Assembly (NCBI RefSeq): GCF_000801105.2
Contig: NC_079516.1
Span: 52,063,265-52,127,264, forward strand
Source of the DNA: Raphanus sativus
Taxonomy: Eukaryota; Streptophyta; Magnoliopsida; Brassicales; Brassicaceae
DNA: 64,000 nucleotides
Direction of reading: 5' to 3'
Below are positions 13,259 through 24,210 of the stretch, piece by piece; the stretch's first letter is position 1, and every line of letters begins with the position of its first letter. A program made the position numbers and the translations under genes. The notes beneath the pieces were generated by a model. That model made no database searches. It worked only from the letters and a program-made list of their open reading frames with translations, and was not told the DNA's origin.

Positions 13259-13492
13259 CAGTGACAAAGAAAAACGACGTTATTCCTTTTATTTAATATT
13301 TTATACGAAGTATTTTTTTTAGCTTTTCATGTTTTTGGTATATATATAGATGTCCACACATGCAATGAATCCAATACCTTCATTATCAGATGCATGAATT
13401 TTTATTTCTGTTACCACCATCCTTTTAATTCCCTTTTCAGACTGGTCATATCTTTGCTCATACTTCATTACAAAATTATATATGTTCCCATA

Positions 13493-15664
13493 TTTTTTTT
13501 TTTTGTCAAACCTTACTTATATTAAACTTAAAAGAGTCATTACCCTAAGGGTAAGCTTGAGAGTCTACAAGAGCTGACTTCGCTAAACGATCAGCATCAA
13601 CATTACAAGCTCGAGGAACATAAAAGAAAGAGATAAATTCAAAGGCAGAACTCAACACAGTAATGTCGTGGAGGATACCCTGAAGTTCCACGGAAGGAGA
13701 CCTATCCGTAAGAAGAGTGATGAGGACTTTGGAGTCTGAGTAACATTCCAAGTCTTTGATACCAAGAGCAGCGGCGTCGGAGAGTGCTGCCTTCATTGCA
13801 AGTGCTTCAGCCATAAGGGGGGAGGCCACAAACCGACGGTAAGTCTCGCCCTGTTTGACCATAATACCCAAAGGGTTATTGATGATCCATCCTTGTCCAC
13901 TATCACAAGTGTCCGCCATCCAGGCCGCATCAGAGTGGCATTTGGAGGCTGAGACACGGTGCATCCTTGGTGGTACGGACTGAGGGACCGGGAATTTAAT
14001 GACAGTAACCTTTTCTTGGGCATAACTCCAAGCTTTGGCTTCTCTCACGGCCTTAAGAACAATTTCCGCCTCTGTCGCTCGTTTGTCTTCAAAAATGAAT
14101 TTATTCCTGCCAACCCACAGATTCCATAACAGCCAGGGGTATAGAGGAGTAGAGATACCTATAGGAGGAAGATTGACGGTCTCCTTACACGCCTGAAGTA
14201 AGTGCTGGACTTCAGCAGTTGGATGTAAAGCTGGTTTTATCGAAACTGGGACAAGATCCCACACGCGAGAGGCAAAGGGGCAGGAGAACAGAACGTGGAC
14301 CTCGTTCTCAGCTGCACCGCATCTCTTACATAGGGTGTTCGAATTAAGGCCTCGTTTAGCCAGGTTGCTTCCAACTGGGAGAGCCTGGTTTGCCACTTTC
14401 CACAAAAAGTGCTTGATTTTAGGCAAACACTTAACATTCCAGATGTTCTGTTTCCATTTGATGGGCTCTCTGTTTGCTGCAGGGGTAGCGTTAAGCTTTG
14501 AAATAGCATAGCCGGACTTAGTTGAATAGGAGCCTGAAATATTAGGAAGCCAGACCAGCTTGTCTTTCATTCCCAAGGAGCTCGGGACAATGTGTCTGAT
14601 CATTACCTCATATTGTGGTAGATGGAGACGAATAGCCTCCAGGCTCCAGTCACGAGTCGTAGAGTCTAAGAGGTCAGCAACCACCATATTCTTGCTGCTA
14701 AGAGGAGGGGGACCTATTGGCCTAACCGGGGATTTGAAGTAGAGCCAGTCATTGTTCCACATCGAGATGCTCTTGCCGTCCCCAACTAGCCATCCCATGC
14801 CTTGTTTTAATACTGCCCTGCCTGCTAGAACGCTCCTCCACCCATGAGAAGCGTTACTCGGAGGTGAATAATCAAGGAAATCACGTTCGAAACAGTATTT
14901 GCCTAATAGGGTTTGTCCGAGGAGCGAGTCAGGTTGCTGTAGGATTCGCCAGGCGTTCTTTGCCAACAAGGCATCGTTGAAAATCTGGATGTCTCTAAAT
15001 CCAAGTCCCCCCACAGATTTCGGAAGAGTGAGAGTATCCCATGCAACCCAACACATCTTTTTCACCTCCGGACTCGCATCCCACCAGAATCGAGTGAGAA
15101 CAGACTGGATTTGTTTGCAGAGGGATTGCGGGAGTTTGAAGCACGACATAGCGTAAGATGGCATAGCCGCTAGTACCGATTTCAGGAGGACCATTTTCCC
15201 CGCCCCCGACAGGTACTTGGCTGACCAGCCATGCGCTCGTTGTCTAATACGGTCAACTAGAGCCGCAAAGATGTCCCTCTTCCTCCTCCCGAAGTGCTCC
15301 GGGAGTCCCAAGTACTTTCCAATCCCACCCTCGGAAGCTATATGGAGAGTTGCCTTAACCCGGGCTTTCACTTCCGGTTTTGTCTTCGCGGAAAAGGTGA
15401 TGGCTGATTTGTTGCAGTTGATACTCTGACCCGAGGCCTGCTCATATCGAGACAAGACGGAAGCGAGGGCAGTGCAGCTCGTCGGGTTGGATTTGCAAAA
15501 GAACATAGTGTCATCCGCGAAGAGGAGGTGGTTGATTGGGGGGCAGTTGCGGGCGACCTTAACTCCTTGAAGTGTGCCGTTGTTCTGTGCTTGTTTGCAG
15601 AGACCCGATAGAACTTCTGTACACAAGATGAACAGGTAAGGAGAAAGAGGGTCGCCCTGACGTA
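13493..15664 (-). mobile_element. LINE (non-LTR retrotransposon), 5'-truncated
   Basis: The minus-strand element ends in a poly-A tail, seen as the T-run at 13493-13504, just after a GTTTGAC 3' end. It is broken at about 15662 inside reverse transcriptase, at the RQGDPLSPYLF motif. The 5' third of the usual LINE (ORF1, endonuclease, start of RT) is missing, as expected of incomplete target-primed reverse transcription. I could not find a target-site duplication, so later deletion or rearrangement at one end is possible. Confidence 0.88.
13545..15662 (-). pseudogene. LINE reverse transcriptase/RNase H, truncated but uninterrupted
   Basis: About 705 codons remain open without a stop or frameshift, with no true start codon. 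In order: the RT palm from RQGDPLSPYLFILC and the catalytic LLFADDTMFFC; the thumb region with LGLPEHFGRRK and KYLSGAGKMVLLKSVLAAMPSYAMSCF split over about residues 115-165; a zinc-binding RVT domain (KCLPKIKHFLWKVANQALP followed by CKRCGAAENEVHVLFSCPFA); and a plant LINE RNase H-like domain with the acidic set D (SDAAWM), E (MAEALAMKAAL), D (CYSDSKVLI) and D (NVDADRLAK). The intact frame over 2.1 kb suggests a fairly recent insertion. It cannot be autonomous because the RT N-terminus and endonuclease are absent. Confidence 0.88.
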
Positions 15665-16608
15665 AATACTTTTGCTTTGTCTATGAATGGCACTGTAGAG
15701 ATTACTTTATCAATTAGTTATCGAATATATAATGGTTATATCATATATGGATTAGGTGATGAAGAGAAAGGTAATGTGTATGAAAAAAAACTCAAAATGT
15801 ATAACGTAGAAGAAAAAGATTGAAGAGCTATACGAGGAATATTAATAAGCCAAGTTGGTCGAGATATGCATTGAATCGATGGGAACGAGCTAGCCACGTG
15901 ATATTGACATGTGCCGTTTCATCCATATTATATACCTTTCTGAAACCATTGGGTATCTAACTGTTTCATTGACGTTTTTAGCCATGGCCGGCCTTAAAAT
16001 TTTAAGGATCGTAGACGAGTAAAAAGATAATTTAAAATTTTAGAAATCTAAATTTTTATTTTTTATAAATTTAGAAACTTTTATCTATATAAAAAATTTC
16101 AAAAATTTTGAAAGCTTAAGACAAATATTTTGATAGGCTTGGCTCAGAACCGGCCTTGTTTTTAGCTAATCTTATATAGTACTATATACTATTTCAATAT
16201 ATCTCTAGTCGGAAAGTAGAACTATCAGAAAGAAATCAAAGGATATTCATATTATGGAAATACGATCAATATTACTCAAAATATGTGATGAAACTGTGGG
16301 CATGTCATATAAACTCGATAGTGAGATAATAATGCATACGTATTATTAAAATTGTATGATAGTTCTATAAAGTAGTTATATTTTATTGAATGTTGTTGCA
16401 ACTGGTCCACAACCACTAGACATGCAATCTTTAGAAGAAGGGTTTGCGATGTTCAATGCAAATCATTCATGGGTTGCCATTTCTAAATAGCTTTCCCTTT
16501 CCACCATTTATTTGTTTTCTAATTTCTTAAAATTATACTAATACGAATAGAATCTACAGCCCTTCTGTATAATAATCAACATGTTGTTTTGTTCACCTTT
16601 AAAAAATG

Positions 16609-16658
16609 AATATATCTTTCTTGGTTTTTTTTTGACATAATATATCTTTCTTGGTTTT
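16609..16658 (-). mobile_element. Tail-only micro-insertion (site 4)
   Basis: Perfect 20-bp duplication AATATATCTTTCTTGGTTTT (16609-16628 and 16639-16658) flanking only TTTTTGACAT. On the minus strand the insert reads ATGTC plus an A-run, like the GTTTGAC plus A-run end of the LINE at 13493. Confidence 0.65.
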
Positions 16659-17565
16659 GCCTACGAATAAAAATCTTTTCGATCTGGATAAGTGATTGAG
16701 CTCGATCTCTGTACACAACTACTCAAATGTGTCGGATCGATCCTAACTATAGGATCAAGTAAATATCCGCAAGATAAGTTGGATATCTTTTAGTCTGAAA
16801 GATATATAATATTTTGTAACTCTTTAAAACTAATTTATTCACAAGATTTCAAGTCTGCATGCATCATATTTTATCAGTGTATGGTGATTAAGTTTTGTTT
16901 TATTTACGACGGGGTAACGTCTTGATGTCTTTACAGTTTGGTGTCAATTAGAATAATGATGTCATTTAATAGTTTGGTCTTGTTGTTGTATAGTGTGTGC
17001 GATTCATTAAATTTAGAAAAGTAAGAAATGTTATTGGTAACCTTTCGATTGGTTAATATAGGTTAATACCCGAAAGGCCATACACGAACTGCTTACGAGA
17101 ACATATTGACATTGTCCCTCGTTAATCACGCAACCAAATGTATCATGTAAAATGCAGAAATTCGCATTAGTCTTAACTATTAATATTTGCAAAATGATAC
17201 GAGCAAAAAAGAAGTTTAACGATTAGAAAAAATTAAACCCAAAAATATATATCTATACTAGACCAACTGTCCCGCTAGGAAAACGATAATATGATATATC
17301 CACCATATGAAATGCTGAAGAAAATAATATATATAACAATATGGGTCCTAATATATCGATAAACATAGACAGCATTATTATTACGCAGAAGCTATATAAT
17401 TTATATACACAGACTCTTTGATAAGTTTTCTTTGAATTTATCTTGTCAGATTAAATTGGTAATTTCACAACATTCAATATATTAATCATTATTATCCCTT
17501 GAATCCACCTCTAGTGCAGATGATTAGATGAAATCGAATCTCTACTTTGTTTTTTTTCATCCATA

Positions 17566-17609
17566 GTTTCAATAGATTACTGTTTCAAAAAAAAGTTCCA
17601 ATAGATTAC
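17566..17609 (+). mobile_element. Tail-only micro-insertion (site 5)
   Basis: GTTTCAATAGATTAC (17566-17580) and GTTCCAATAGATTAC (17595-17609), 14 of 15 identical, flank TGTTTC plus eight As. Confidence 0.6.
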
Positions 17610-18710
17610 AACCCTGAATGATAATGGTATTACTGTAATAAACAATGCATATAGAACACAGATTAAGGTGACCACTTTCAAAAGTTTATAATATTTGTCA
17701 ATGTTTAATTATTTGTTTGTAGCATTTTAGTGGTTAATCTTCTTGCATATGAAGTGTGTTATCACGATCATGTCGAACGGTCAATCAAGCCATAAATATC
17801 GCAAGCACATTTCAAAATCAAGAAACTAAGCCTTTTTGTTTGTCTAAAACATCAAGTGGTTTACATTTTATTTGTTTTCGTACCACCACCACCCATTACT
17901 ATAAAATCTCATAAATAATAAGAGACAAATAAAGCCTACAACTCACAAAGGAATAACACTACTTTTTTTCTGGTCAACTGGCTACAATAGAGTATAACAA
18001 TGTTAAAGTCTTAGATTAGTCTAACTAAAACACCATTGAATATTCCCCAAAAGCAAACTCAAATTTACACTTCAGGCAGACGCTTACCTAAAATAAATTC
18101 TCGCCTACCTCATATCCAACTTTAAGGAAGACAGATAAAGTGTCTAGAGAAAAAGAACCAATTGTGATCTTGAAAATGGAAAGAGACTCAAAGTATTTGA
18201 AGGGTCTGGATATTAACAATGTAAATTCTAACAGTAATAAAAACATATAAAAATGGGTATACGTAAAAAAAATTGTTTTATTAACTCGGTGCAATGCGGC
18301 TGAGGCCGTTGAATGACATTCATTCGAAGTCTAAACTTTTAATTTTGCATACCTTCAAGAATCAGCAACTTGCTTGCAACACTTGTCAGCCCAAAAGGAG
18401 AAAAATTTAAATTAAAAATGTAAGTTCTATTTAAAAATTACTATTGCTAAAAGAAAATCTGTAAATTCATTGAACCTTCTTCTCTTTCCTGATTCTATAG
18501 TCTAGTCCCAAAGTATTTATCTCCTCCTTGCTTTCTTTGTATTGCAACTTGTCATCTTCTTCACTTTGATATCTTCTTACTAGCTTTTATACCAAACTCT
18601 ATATCACCAACTTTGCTCAAGGAGTTTATTTCTAAGAACTTAACACTTTATTGCTTTCTCAAGAAAATCTTCTCCCAGCCCTCAAGAATAAGAAACTCTT
18701 TCTCTTTTAG

Positions 18711-19121
18711 ATGAGCCGTGAAATCTCCAGTCTACAAAGCGACATGGTAAACATTCAACACCAATATTCTTCGACCAACATCAACAACAAGAAAAACATG
18801 GATACGAGAAGAGATAACCAAAACGACAGGAGTTCCCGCGGATCAGCTCAAGCTCCTATGATGAGTAACCAAGAACATTTCGGGACATTGTCGTCCTCTC
18901 AGAGCAGCAGACCGAGGAAGCTAATAACGGCGAGTTACTTCAGTTTAGAGTCAGTGCTTGTTCTTGTTGGTCTCACAGCATCTCTCTTGATCCTTCCCTT
19001 GATTCTTCCACCATTGCCTCCTCCTCCCTTCATGCTGCTCCTCATTCCTATTGGGATTATGGTTTTGCTTATGGTTCTTGCTTTAATGCCTTCTTCTTCT
19101 TCTTTAATGCCAAACATGTAA
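18711..19121 (+). CDS. ARL: ARGOS-like organ-size regulator
   Basis: Single coding exon, 136 residues, ATG at 18711. The first 80 residues are polar and variable. The conserved OSR domain follows at about residues 83-130: LITASYFSLESVLVLVGLTA, then SLLILPLILPPLPPPPFMLL and LIPIGIMVLLMVLALMPSS. Two hydrophobic helices are separated by the diagnostic LPPLPPPP loop. ARGOS/ARL/OSR proteins are small ER or plasma-membrane proteins that promote organ growth; ARL in Arabidopsis is brassinosteroid-induced and acts on cell expansion, and family members reduce ethylene response. Position between the L2 and ankyrin genes matches At2g44080, which separates it from the paralogue ARGOS. Confidence 0.93.
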   Translation: MSREISSLQSDMVNIQHQYSSTNINNKKNMDTRRDNQNDRSSRGSAQAPMMSNQEHFGTLSSSQSSRPRKLITASYFSLESVLVLVGLTASLLILPLILPPLPPPPFMLLLIPIGIMVLLMVLALMPSSSSLMPNM

Positions 19122-19915
19122 CAACACGCTCTTACATGTAACATAACGCTTTCTGTTTTGTCTAGTTTTGTTAATTTTTTCCATTACATAAAAAAACGTT
19201 CCAGAGGAAGAGATTTTGTATAACTATATTTCATTTGTAAAACTTTTTATTTTATGGAATATTATTATTATCAAAATCCGAATTCTGTTTAGTTTAACTC
19301 ATTTAAATTTGTGTAATTAACTCAATCCAAATTAGTGTAAATCGGTTAAATCAAATAAACAAGATTAATATAAGTTTACAAGTTTGTCTAGTTTTCTTTT
19401 GTATATGTATTACTATAATTCATCAAAACAATTTGTTTAGATCCCAAATAATCTGCCTAGACTCCAAAAATTCACGTAGTTGTTTGGCTTATACAAATCA
19501 CGTAAGTTATCGCCTACCGATTATTACCATACAATTGCATGACTTAGTCAATAATGGTCTGAAGATGGGAGTAGAGTAAAAGGTGAAAGATTTTACATTC
19601 ATTGATCATAGGAGACAAAGTCAGAGACAGAAGCAAGACTGTGTCTTATTTATTTTTTAGATGTAATAATAATATTATAGAAACGTTTTGGATATCATCT
19701 TCTCCCATGGGTTAGGAACCGTTTAAGAGACTTGACAAAGACATTCTCATAGCAAGTTAGTTTCATAGAAAGCTCCTTTCATCATAATCCAAACCCTGGA
19801 TCCGGTTCCAAATCTCTAGAGGTATATGATTTGTTTTATTTAGTTCTTATTTTTAATTAAAGAAATGGGCAAAGGTTAAACCCGGATAACTCAGGTGCTG
19901 GATCCAATTTATTGC
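19122..19915. other. Intergenic between convergent ARL and ankyrin gene
   Basis: 3' UTRs and AT-rich spacer; no additional gene or clear repeat seen. Confidence 0.55.
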
Positions 19916-21949
19916 TCAGTGTGAAGAAGAAGCTTTGACCAAAAAAAGCGGAAGGTGATGCTCCAACACTGCCATGAGCTGATGATGCTGATGACCTTTG
20001 TATACTTCCTCTGTGTCCACCACATCAAAGCCTTGAAGCTGCTTCACCGCTTCAATGAGCTGTCCCCTTAGTCTCTGTGAGAGTAAACTCCCTCCTGCTT
20101 TCACACACTCTCTGTACAGTGGCATGTAAGCGACTGCAACTCTCAATGGACCTGGGAGGTCCTTCAGACGTATAGCAGACTCGCCAATCTTCAAAACCCT
20201 CATGAAGTTCATGAAGTTCTCGCGGCTTTCCTCCAACCCTTGGCTGAATGCAGCCTCTGACCAGTGTTCTTGGAGAAACGTTTTCAGCTCCGAAGGAACA
20301 GACTCGTCTTCTGACTTTGCAATGGTGTCTGCAACTGAGTAAGTGGCTACCGGATCACCGAGGAAGTCTGATTTGAGGAGAAACTCTACTCCGTAGAGAG
20401 AACCATCGCTTCTTTCACCAGCTGCTTTGAGGATCTCGATGCTGAGAGCAGTGAGGACGGGTCTTGGTACATGAGGAAGGAGATAAGCTGCGATCTCGAC
20501 CTGGCTGCTCGAAGTGGCGGCTGTGAGAGCCAAGCATAGCTCCATTTCACGGCAGCCTCTTTTCACAAACCATTCCACAACTTGCATACAACCTCTCTCC
20601 GCTGCTCTCATCAAAGGACCCAAGAAAGCCATGGCGTGACCTTCTTCCACAAGGCAGTCCATAGTTTCAATCTTACTATAGTGGGAAGCAAAACCCAATG
20701 CTAAGTCAACATCCACGTCTAAGCTATTCCTTTGAGCAATCTGCACCACAGAGAGAGATAAAGTTAGAATGCACAAAGAAACCTCATTAGCCAAAGAGAG
20801 TGAGTTACCTGCAACAAGATGCGCACAAGCTCTGTGCTACCAAAACGAGAAGCTTCAAGAAAGCACTGATTCACGTTATCTGCTCCTCCTTCCACCAGCA
20901 TACCGAGCAATCCATGTACCACAGTAGCTGAGATTCCAGAAGCCCAGCCAGGATGAAAAGAGGTAGAGAACAGCGTCAGTGGAAAACAAGCTGCATCAAA
21001 GGCTTCTGTGAAATCCTTTCCTGTCAGATGGTTTCCTGCAAGATCTAAGAACGTCTTGAAAGCAGAAAGCTGGAGTTGGATCTCTGCAGCAGAGTCCTGG
21101 CCAGCTTTATTTCTAGCGCCATGGCAACGAGAGTGGAAACCTATGCATTTGAGGGCCCATTCAGTAAACTTCTGAACTTTGGTACTTGCTTCTGCTTTAA
21201 GAACCTCATCACCGTTACACTCTTGAAGACGCTCATGTAACCTGGATAAGCCGAGATGAAACAAAAAAACAAAAATGGATTTATAAAGGAAGGGTGTCTC
21301 ACTCTCACCACCCTTCCTAGCTAACCCAATGTAACCTGGATAAGAGATATGTATAAGATCTAAACAAAATAAGCAAACTCTAAGCGTACCTTTGAGCCAT
21401 TACAGCTACACTATCAGAAAGACTCACTGTCCTGCTCTGACAAGATGAAACACATGAAGCAAGAAATGAAGTTCTGAGTGTAGCTCTAGTATAGTCATGA
21501 GCACCATGACATATGATCTTCCCAATCAATCCAGTGATACCCTCTAACTCTCCCTCAGTGGTCAAGAACCAAATAGAATCTAGACTAATACACAAGAGAT
21601 CATTCAAAGTCTGTAGATCAGCCAAACCAATCATCCTCTCGGAGAGTTCCCAGTCCTGAGAGCTAACAGCACCTTGGAAGAGTCGTCCCAATTCGATTCT
21701 GTCCTGTCTGTTAAGCTTCTTCTCTTTCCCTACACTCCCCTTCTCCAGAAGAACATCAACATCATCACCACTGTACTTTAGTTTCTTTGCACTGCAAGGT
21801 GCCTCTCTGGCGAAAACAACACCACCACTCCCTTCACCTTTCTCAACCGTGAAGTCCTCCTGCAAGTCTTCCATTGAAGACTGAGCAGTGATCTCCTCGG
21901 AACCAAAAGGCTCATCAGGGTATAACCCATCATCGCTCTCCTTCTCCAT
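19916..21949 (-). CDS. Ankyrin-repeat family protein (At2g44090-like)
   Basis: Three exons, 21390-21949, 20809-21241 and 19916-20740, give 605 residues; start at the ATG at 21949 (MEKESDDGLYPDEPFG). The first 60 residues are acidic and probably disordered. The rest is helical, with degenerate ankyrin-like units: ADNVNQCFLEASRFGSTELVRILLQ, DVDLALGFASHYSKIETMDCLVEEG, FLGPLMRAAERGCMQVVEWFVKRG and ELCLALTAATSSSQVEIAAYLLPHV. The repeats are weak and few, so a protein-interaction role is likely but no partner can be named. No transmembrane segment or catalytic motif is visible. Gene order (between ARL and GDI1) agrees with Arabidopsis. Confidence 0.88.
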
Positions 21950-22534
21950 CAAAAACCTCAAGAACCCAAAAACTTCTTTCTCCCAAAAAAGCTAAGCAGA
22001 GAATAACAATAAATCTCTATACCATATCCCTTCCTCAATTCCAAAAGCAGAAAAAAAAGACTCAAGCTTTGTATCCACTTGCACAATCTGCCAACTCTAG
22101 ATTGATCCAAAGAGCGATAAAGGTCAGAACTTTTCCAGGCAAAAGCTAAAAACTTGAAGCCTTAAACCAAAAACCAGCAGTGACCCACATGCCCGAATCC
22201 GGAAGCTGTCATCGTGGGTCAAATCCTCGACGCGTTTCTCAGGTGAATCAAGAACAAACCCTAAAAGAGGGAGAAGAAGAGAAATGGTTACAGCATTTGC
22301 AAAAAAAGGAACAAACTTTAGAAACAACCAATCGTGAATCTAACAGGTAGAGGATGATGAGGAAGGAACCTGGACGAGATTTTCATTGAGAGGTCGAGAG
22401 GAACCCTTGTGCCTTTGCCCTCGAGTTCTGTCTGACTTCTATATTTTTATTTTTCTTTAATTGTTATATATATGAAAATATTTTTTTATTGCTATAAATG
22501 ACTATAAATAAATTTGTTTTTCCACTTTCAGATT
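21950..22534. other. Ankyrin gene leader and promoter
   Basis: Upstream DNA of the minus-strand ankyrin gene, probably with a 5' UTR intron in 22000-22370. It is bounded upstream by the LINE fragment at 22548. Confidence 0.5.
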
Positions 22535-23367
22535 TGTAATAACCAATTTTTTTTTTTTTTTTTAACAACCATTTAATTGAAAAACATGTGGCCTCAGGCC
22601 CAAGTGGTTACAACATTGGAGAGACAAGCTTTTGCTAGTCCATCAGCAAGCCCATTCTCAAGTCTTGGAATATGAGAGAAACAACAAAAACCAAAGGAAG
22701 ATGAAAGGGATTTGATGTCCGATAATACTCCGTAGAGCATCCTCGGCTTTGAGATCGAATTGATCGCTTTTACAAGCGAGAGAGAATCTGATTTAATCCA
22801 GATTTTGGTGATGCCGATGTGTTGAGCGTGGGATAGAGCTTCCCTAACCGCTAACCCTTCAGCCATGAGAACATAGGAGACTCGTGATTGATATTGGCAA
22901 CCATCGGAGGCAGTCAACGAAGAGCAAGAGTCGAAGATCCATGCCAGTCCCGCTTCTGAAGTTTCCTTCTTCCAGGCCGCATCCGTTCTGCAAGTAACTG
23001 TGTCGGCCGGAATCGAATGTAGGGTTACTGCGATCTGAGTATCCTTTGAGGCGTCGGTGAGAGGAACTTGCGCCTGTGACCATTCCAGCGCATTCGTAAG
23101 AGCTTTTGTAGCTGTGATCTGAGCTGAGGCCGGGCGAGCTTCGAATAGAAGCTGGTTTCTCGTGGTCCACAAGCACCAACAAACCCAAGAAAACACATCC
23201 CCAGGAGATCCACACGGTGGGAGACAAGTCAAAGGAGTTAGACTTTCCACCGCAACTACGAAGGAGTGGAAGAGGTCAGGGTCAAAGGTCGTCTTTAGTG
23301 GGATCAAGCTCCAGACCTGTTTCGCAAAAGGGCAATGAAGAAAGATGTGTGTTGTGTAATAACAAAT
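22535..23367 (-). mobile_element. Short 5'-truncated LINE with target-site duplication
   Basis: An insert of about 807 bp (22548-23354) is flanked by TGTAATAACCAAT (22535-22547) and TGTAATAACAAAT (23355-23367), a 13-bp duplication with one mismatch. The minus-strand element ends in poly-A, seen as the T-run from 22548. It keeps only the 3' end of a LINE ORF2. Duplication, poly-A tail and 5' truncation together are the full signature of target-primed reverse transcription. Confidence 0.88.
22594..23354 (-). pseudogene. LINE ORF2 remnant: zinc knuckle end and RNase H-like domain
   Basis: The open frame begins within the zf-RVT region (HIFLHCPFAKQVWSLIP) and runs through WVCWCLWTTRNQLLFEA into an RNase H-like domain with its acidic residues in CRTDAAWKK, LMAEGLAVREAL, IKSDSLSLV and NGLADGLAKA. 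No stop or shift interrupts it. There is no start codon or RT domain, so it is a dead fragment. It belongs to a different LINE subfamily from the copy at 13493, judging by the sequence differences and a different 3' end (GGTTGTT plus A-run). Confidence 0.85.
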
Positions 23368-23415
23368 GTTTACAAGAAGAAACACTGTTTTAGAATTTAT
23401 TTTTAAATAATAATT

Positions 23416-23467
23416 AGATGACATTGTCTTCTTTTTTTGTAACATAGTCATAGATGACATTGTCTTT
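23416..23467 (-). mobile_element. Tail-only micro-insertion (site 6)
   Basis: Perfect 16-bp duplication TAGATGACATTGTCTT (23416-23431 and 23452-23467) flanking 20 bp whose minus strand reads TGACTATGTTAC plus an A-run. The same TATGTTAC plus A-run word occurs without a visible duplication near 30850, suggesting one source LINE family. Confidence 0.65.
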
Positions 23468-24106
23468 ATTTTCATTTCCTGGTTGCCTCTAAGCAAACTT
23501 GTCTTTTTGGATTAATCAATTGGGTTACTAACCTTAGAAAACTCGATTGTTTTAGAAAAATGCAAGTTGAATTATTAGTAGGTATTAAAATCAGCTGTTT
23601 GGACAATGACATTACAAAAAGTCAATTCACATTTTTCATAAGGGGTAAATCTCTTAAATTAATTTTTAAAGATTCTTATAACCACAATAGTTTATAAAGA
23701 AGAAAATGATTAAAATATGTTTTATTCAATATAAATAGATATTACTAAATTATTTATTTTAAATTTTATATATTCTAAATTTCAAATTCTATATTATAAT
23801 TCTAAATCAAAATCTTAGGCTCTAAACTATATCTCCAAAAAATACTAATTAAATTTAGAAATATATATGTAAATTTTGTTCTTTAATAAAATTTATTTTA
23901 ATTATTATTTTCTTTTTCTTATGAATTATTTTCGTAATAACATTTGAGTTATTGTAAGGTATTTTTCAAAGATAAAATAGTTGCAGTACAGTCCAGTAAT
24001 TAATCAATAACAAAAATAAAAAAATGAGAAAAAGAAAAAACTAAAAGAAGATTTTATTTATTCGAAAGTAATTGAACAAAGCAAAGCATATCTCTGTATT
24101 TTTATA

Positions 24107-24120
24107 GACGTCACGTCATC
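24107..24120 (+). promoter_or_regulatory. Overlapping ACGT (bZIP-type) boxes upstream of GDI1
   Basis: GACGTCACGTCATC contains two ACGT cores within 10 bp (TGACGT/CACGTC type), about 90 bp before the GDI1 ATG. This arrangement is a typical binding site for plant bZIP factors; use here is inferred. Confidence 0.5.
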
Positions 24121-24210
24121 ACACCGCCGATCTCTCTAGACGGTCTTGCCTCCTTCCTCCTACCAAAAAAACAAAGTCAATCTTTCTTTAGCAGATCATC
24201 AGCCATCATC

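Larger units (their letters stand above)
12020..13492. other. Repeat-rich intergenic DNA
   Basis: L2 3' UTR, a hAT-like MITE (12294-12788), two micro-insertions (12993-13053 and 13221-13258) and AT-rich DNA. No gene seen. Confidence 0.65.
15667..18710. other. 3-kb AT-rich intergenic DNA
   Basis: No gene recognised. Two micro-insertions (16609-16658 and 17566-17609) are present. GGCCGGCCTTAAAA near 15987 and ACCGGCCTTG near 16150 may bound an old element, but no duplication was found. The last 250 bp is the leader of ARL, and TTTCTCTTTTAG directly before its ATG could be a 5' UTR intron acceptor. Confidence 0.55.
23368..24210. other. Intergenic: AT-rich spacer and GDI1 promoter
   Basis: Contains a micro-insertion (23416-23467), about 500 bp of very AT-rich DNA, and the GDI1 promoter with GACGTCACGTCATC at 24107-24120. 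No other gene seen. Confidence 0.6.

Noticed and set aside
15665..15715. Coding-like stretch LIDKVISTVPFIDKAKVFT just upstream of the LINE break
   Set aside because: It is interrupted by stops immediately upstream and matches no domain convincingly.
15987..16157. Possible small transposon bounded by GGCCGGCCTTAAAA and ACCGGCCTTG
   Set aside because: The boundary words are in direct, not inverted, orientation, and no target duplication was found.
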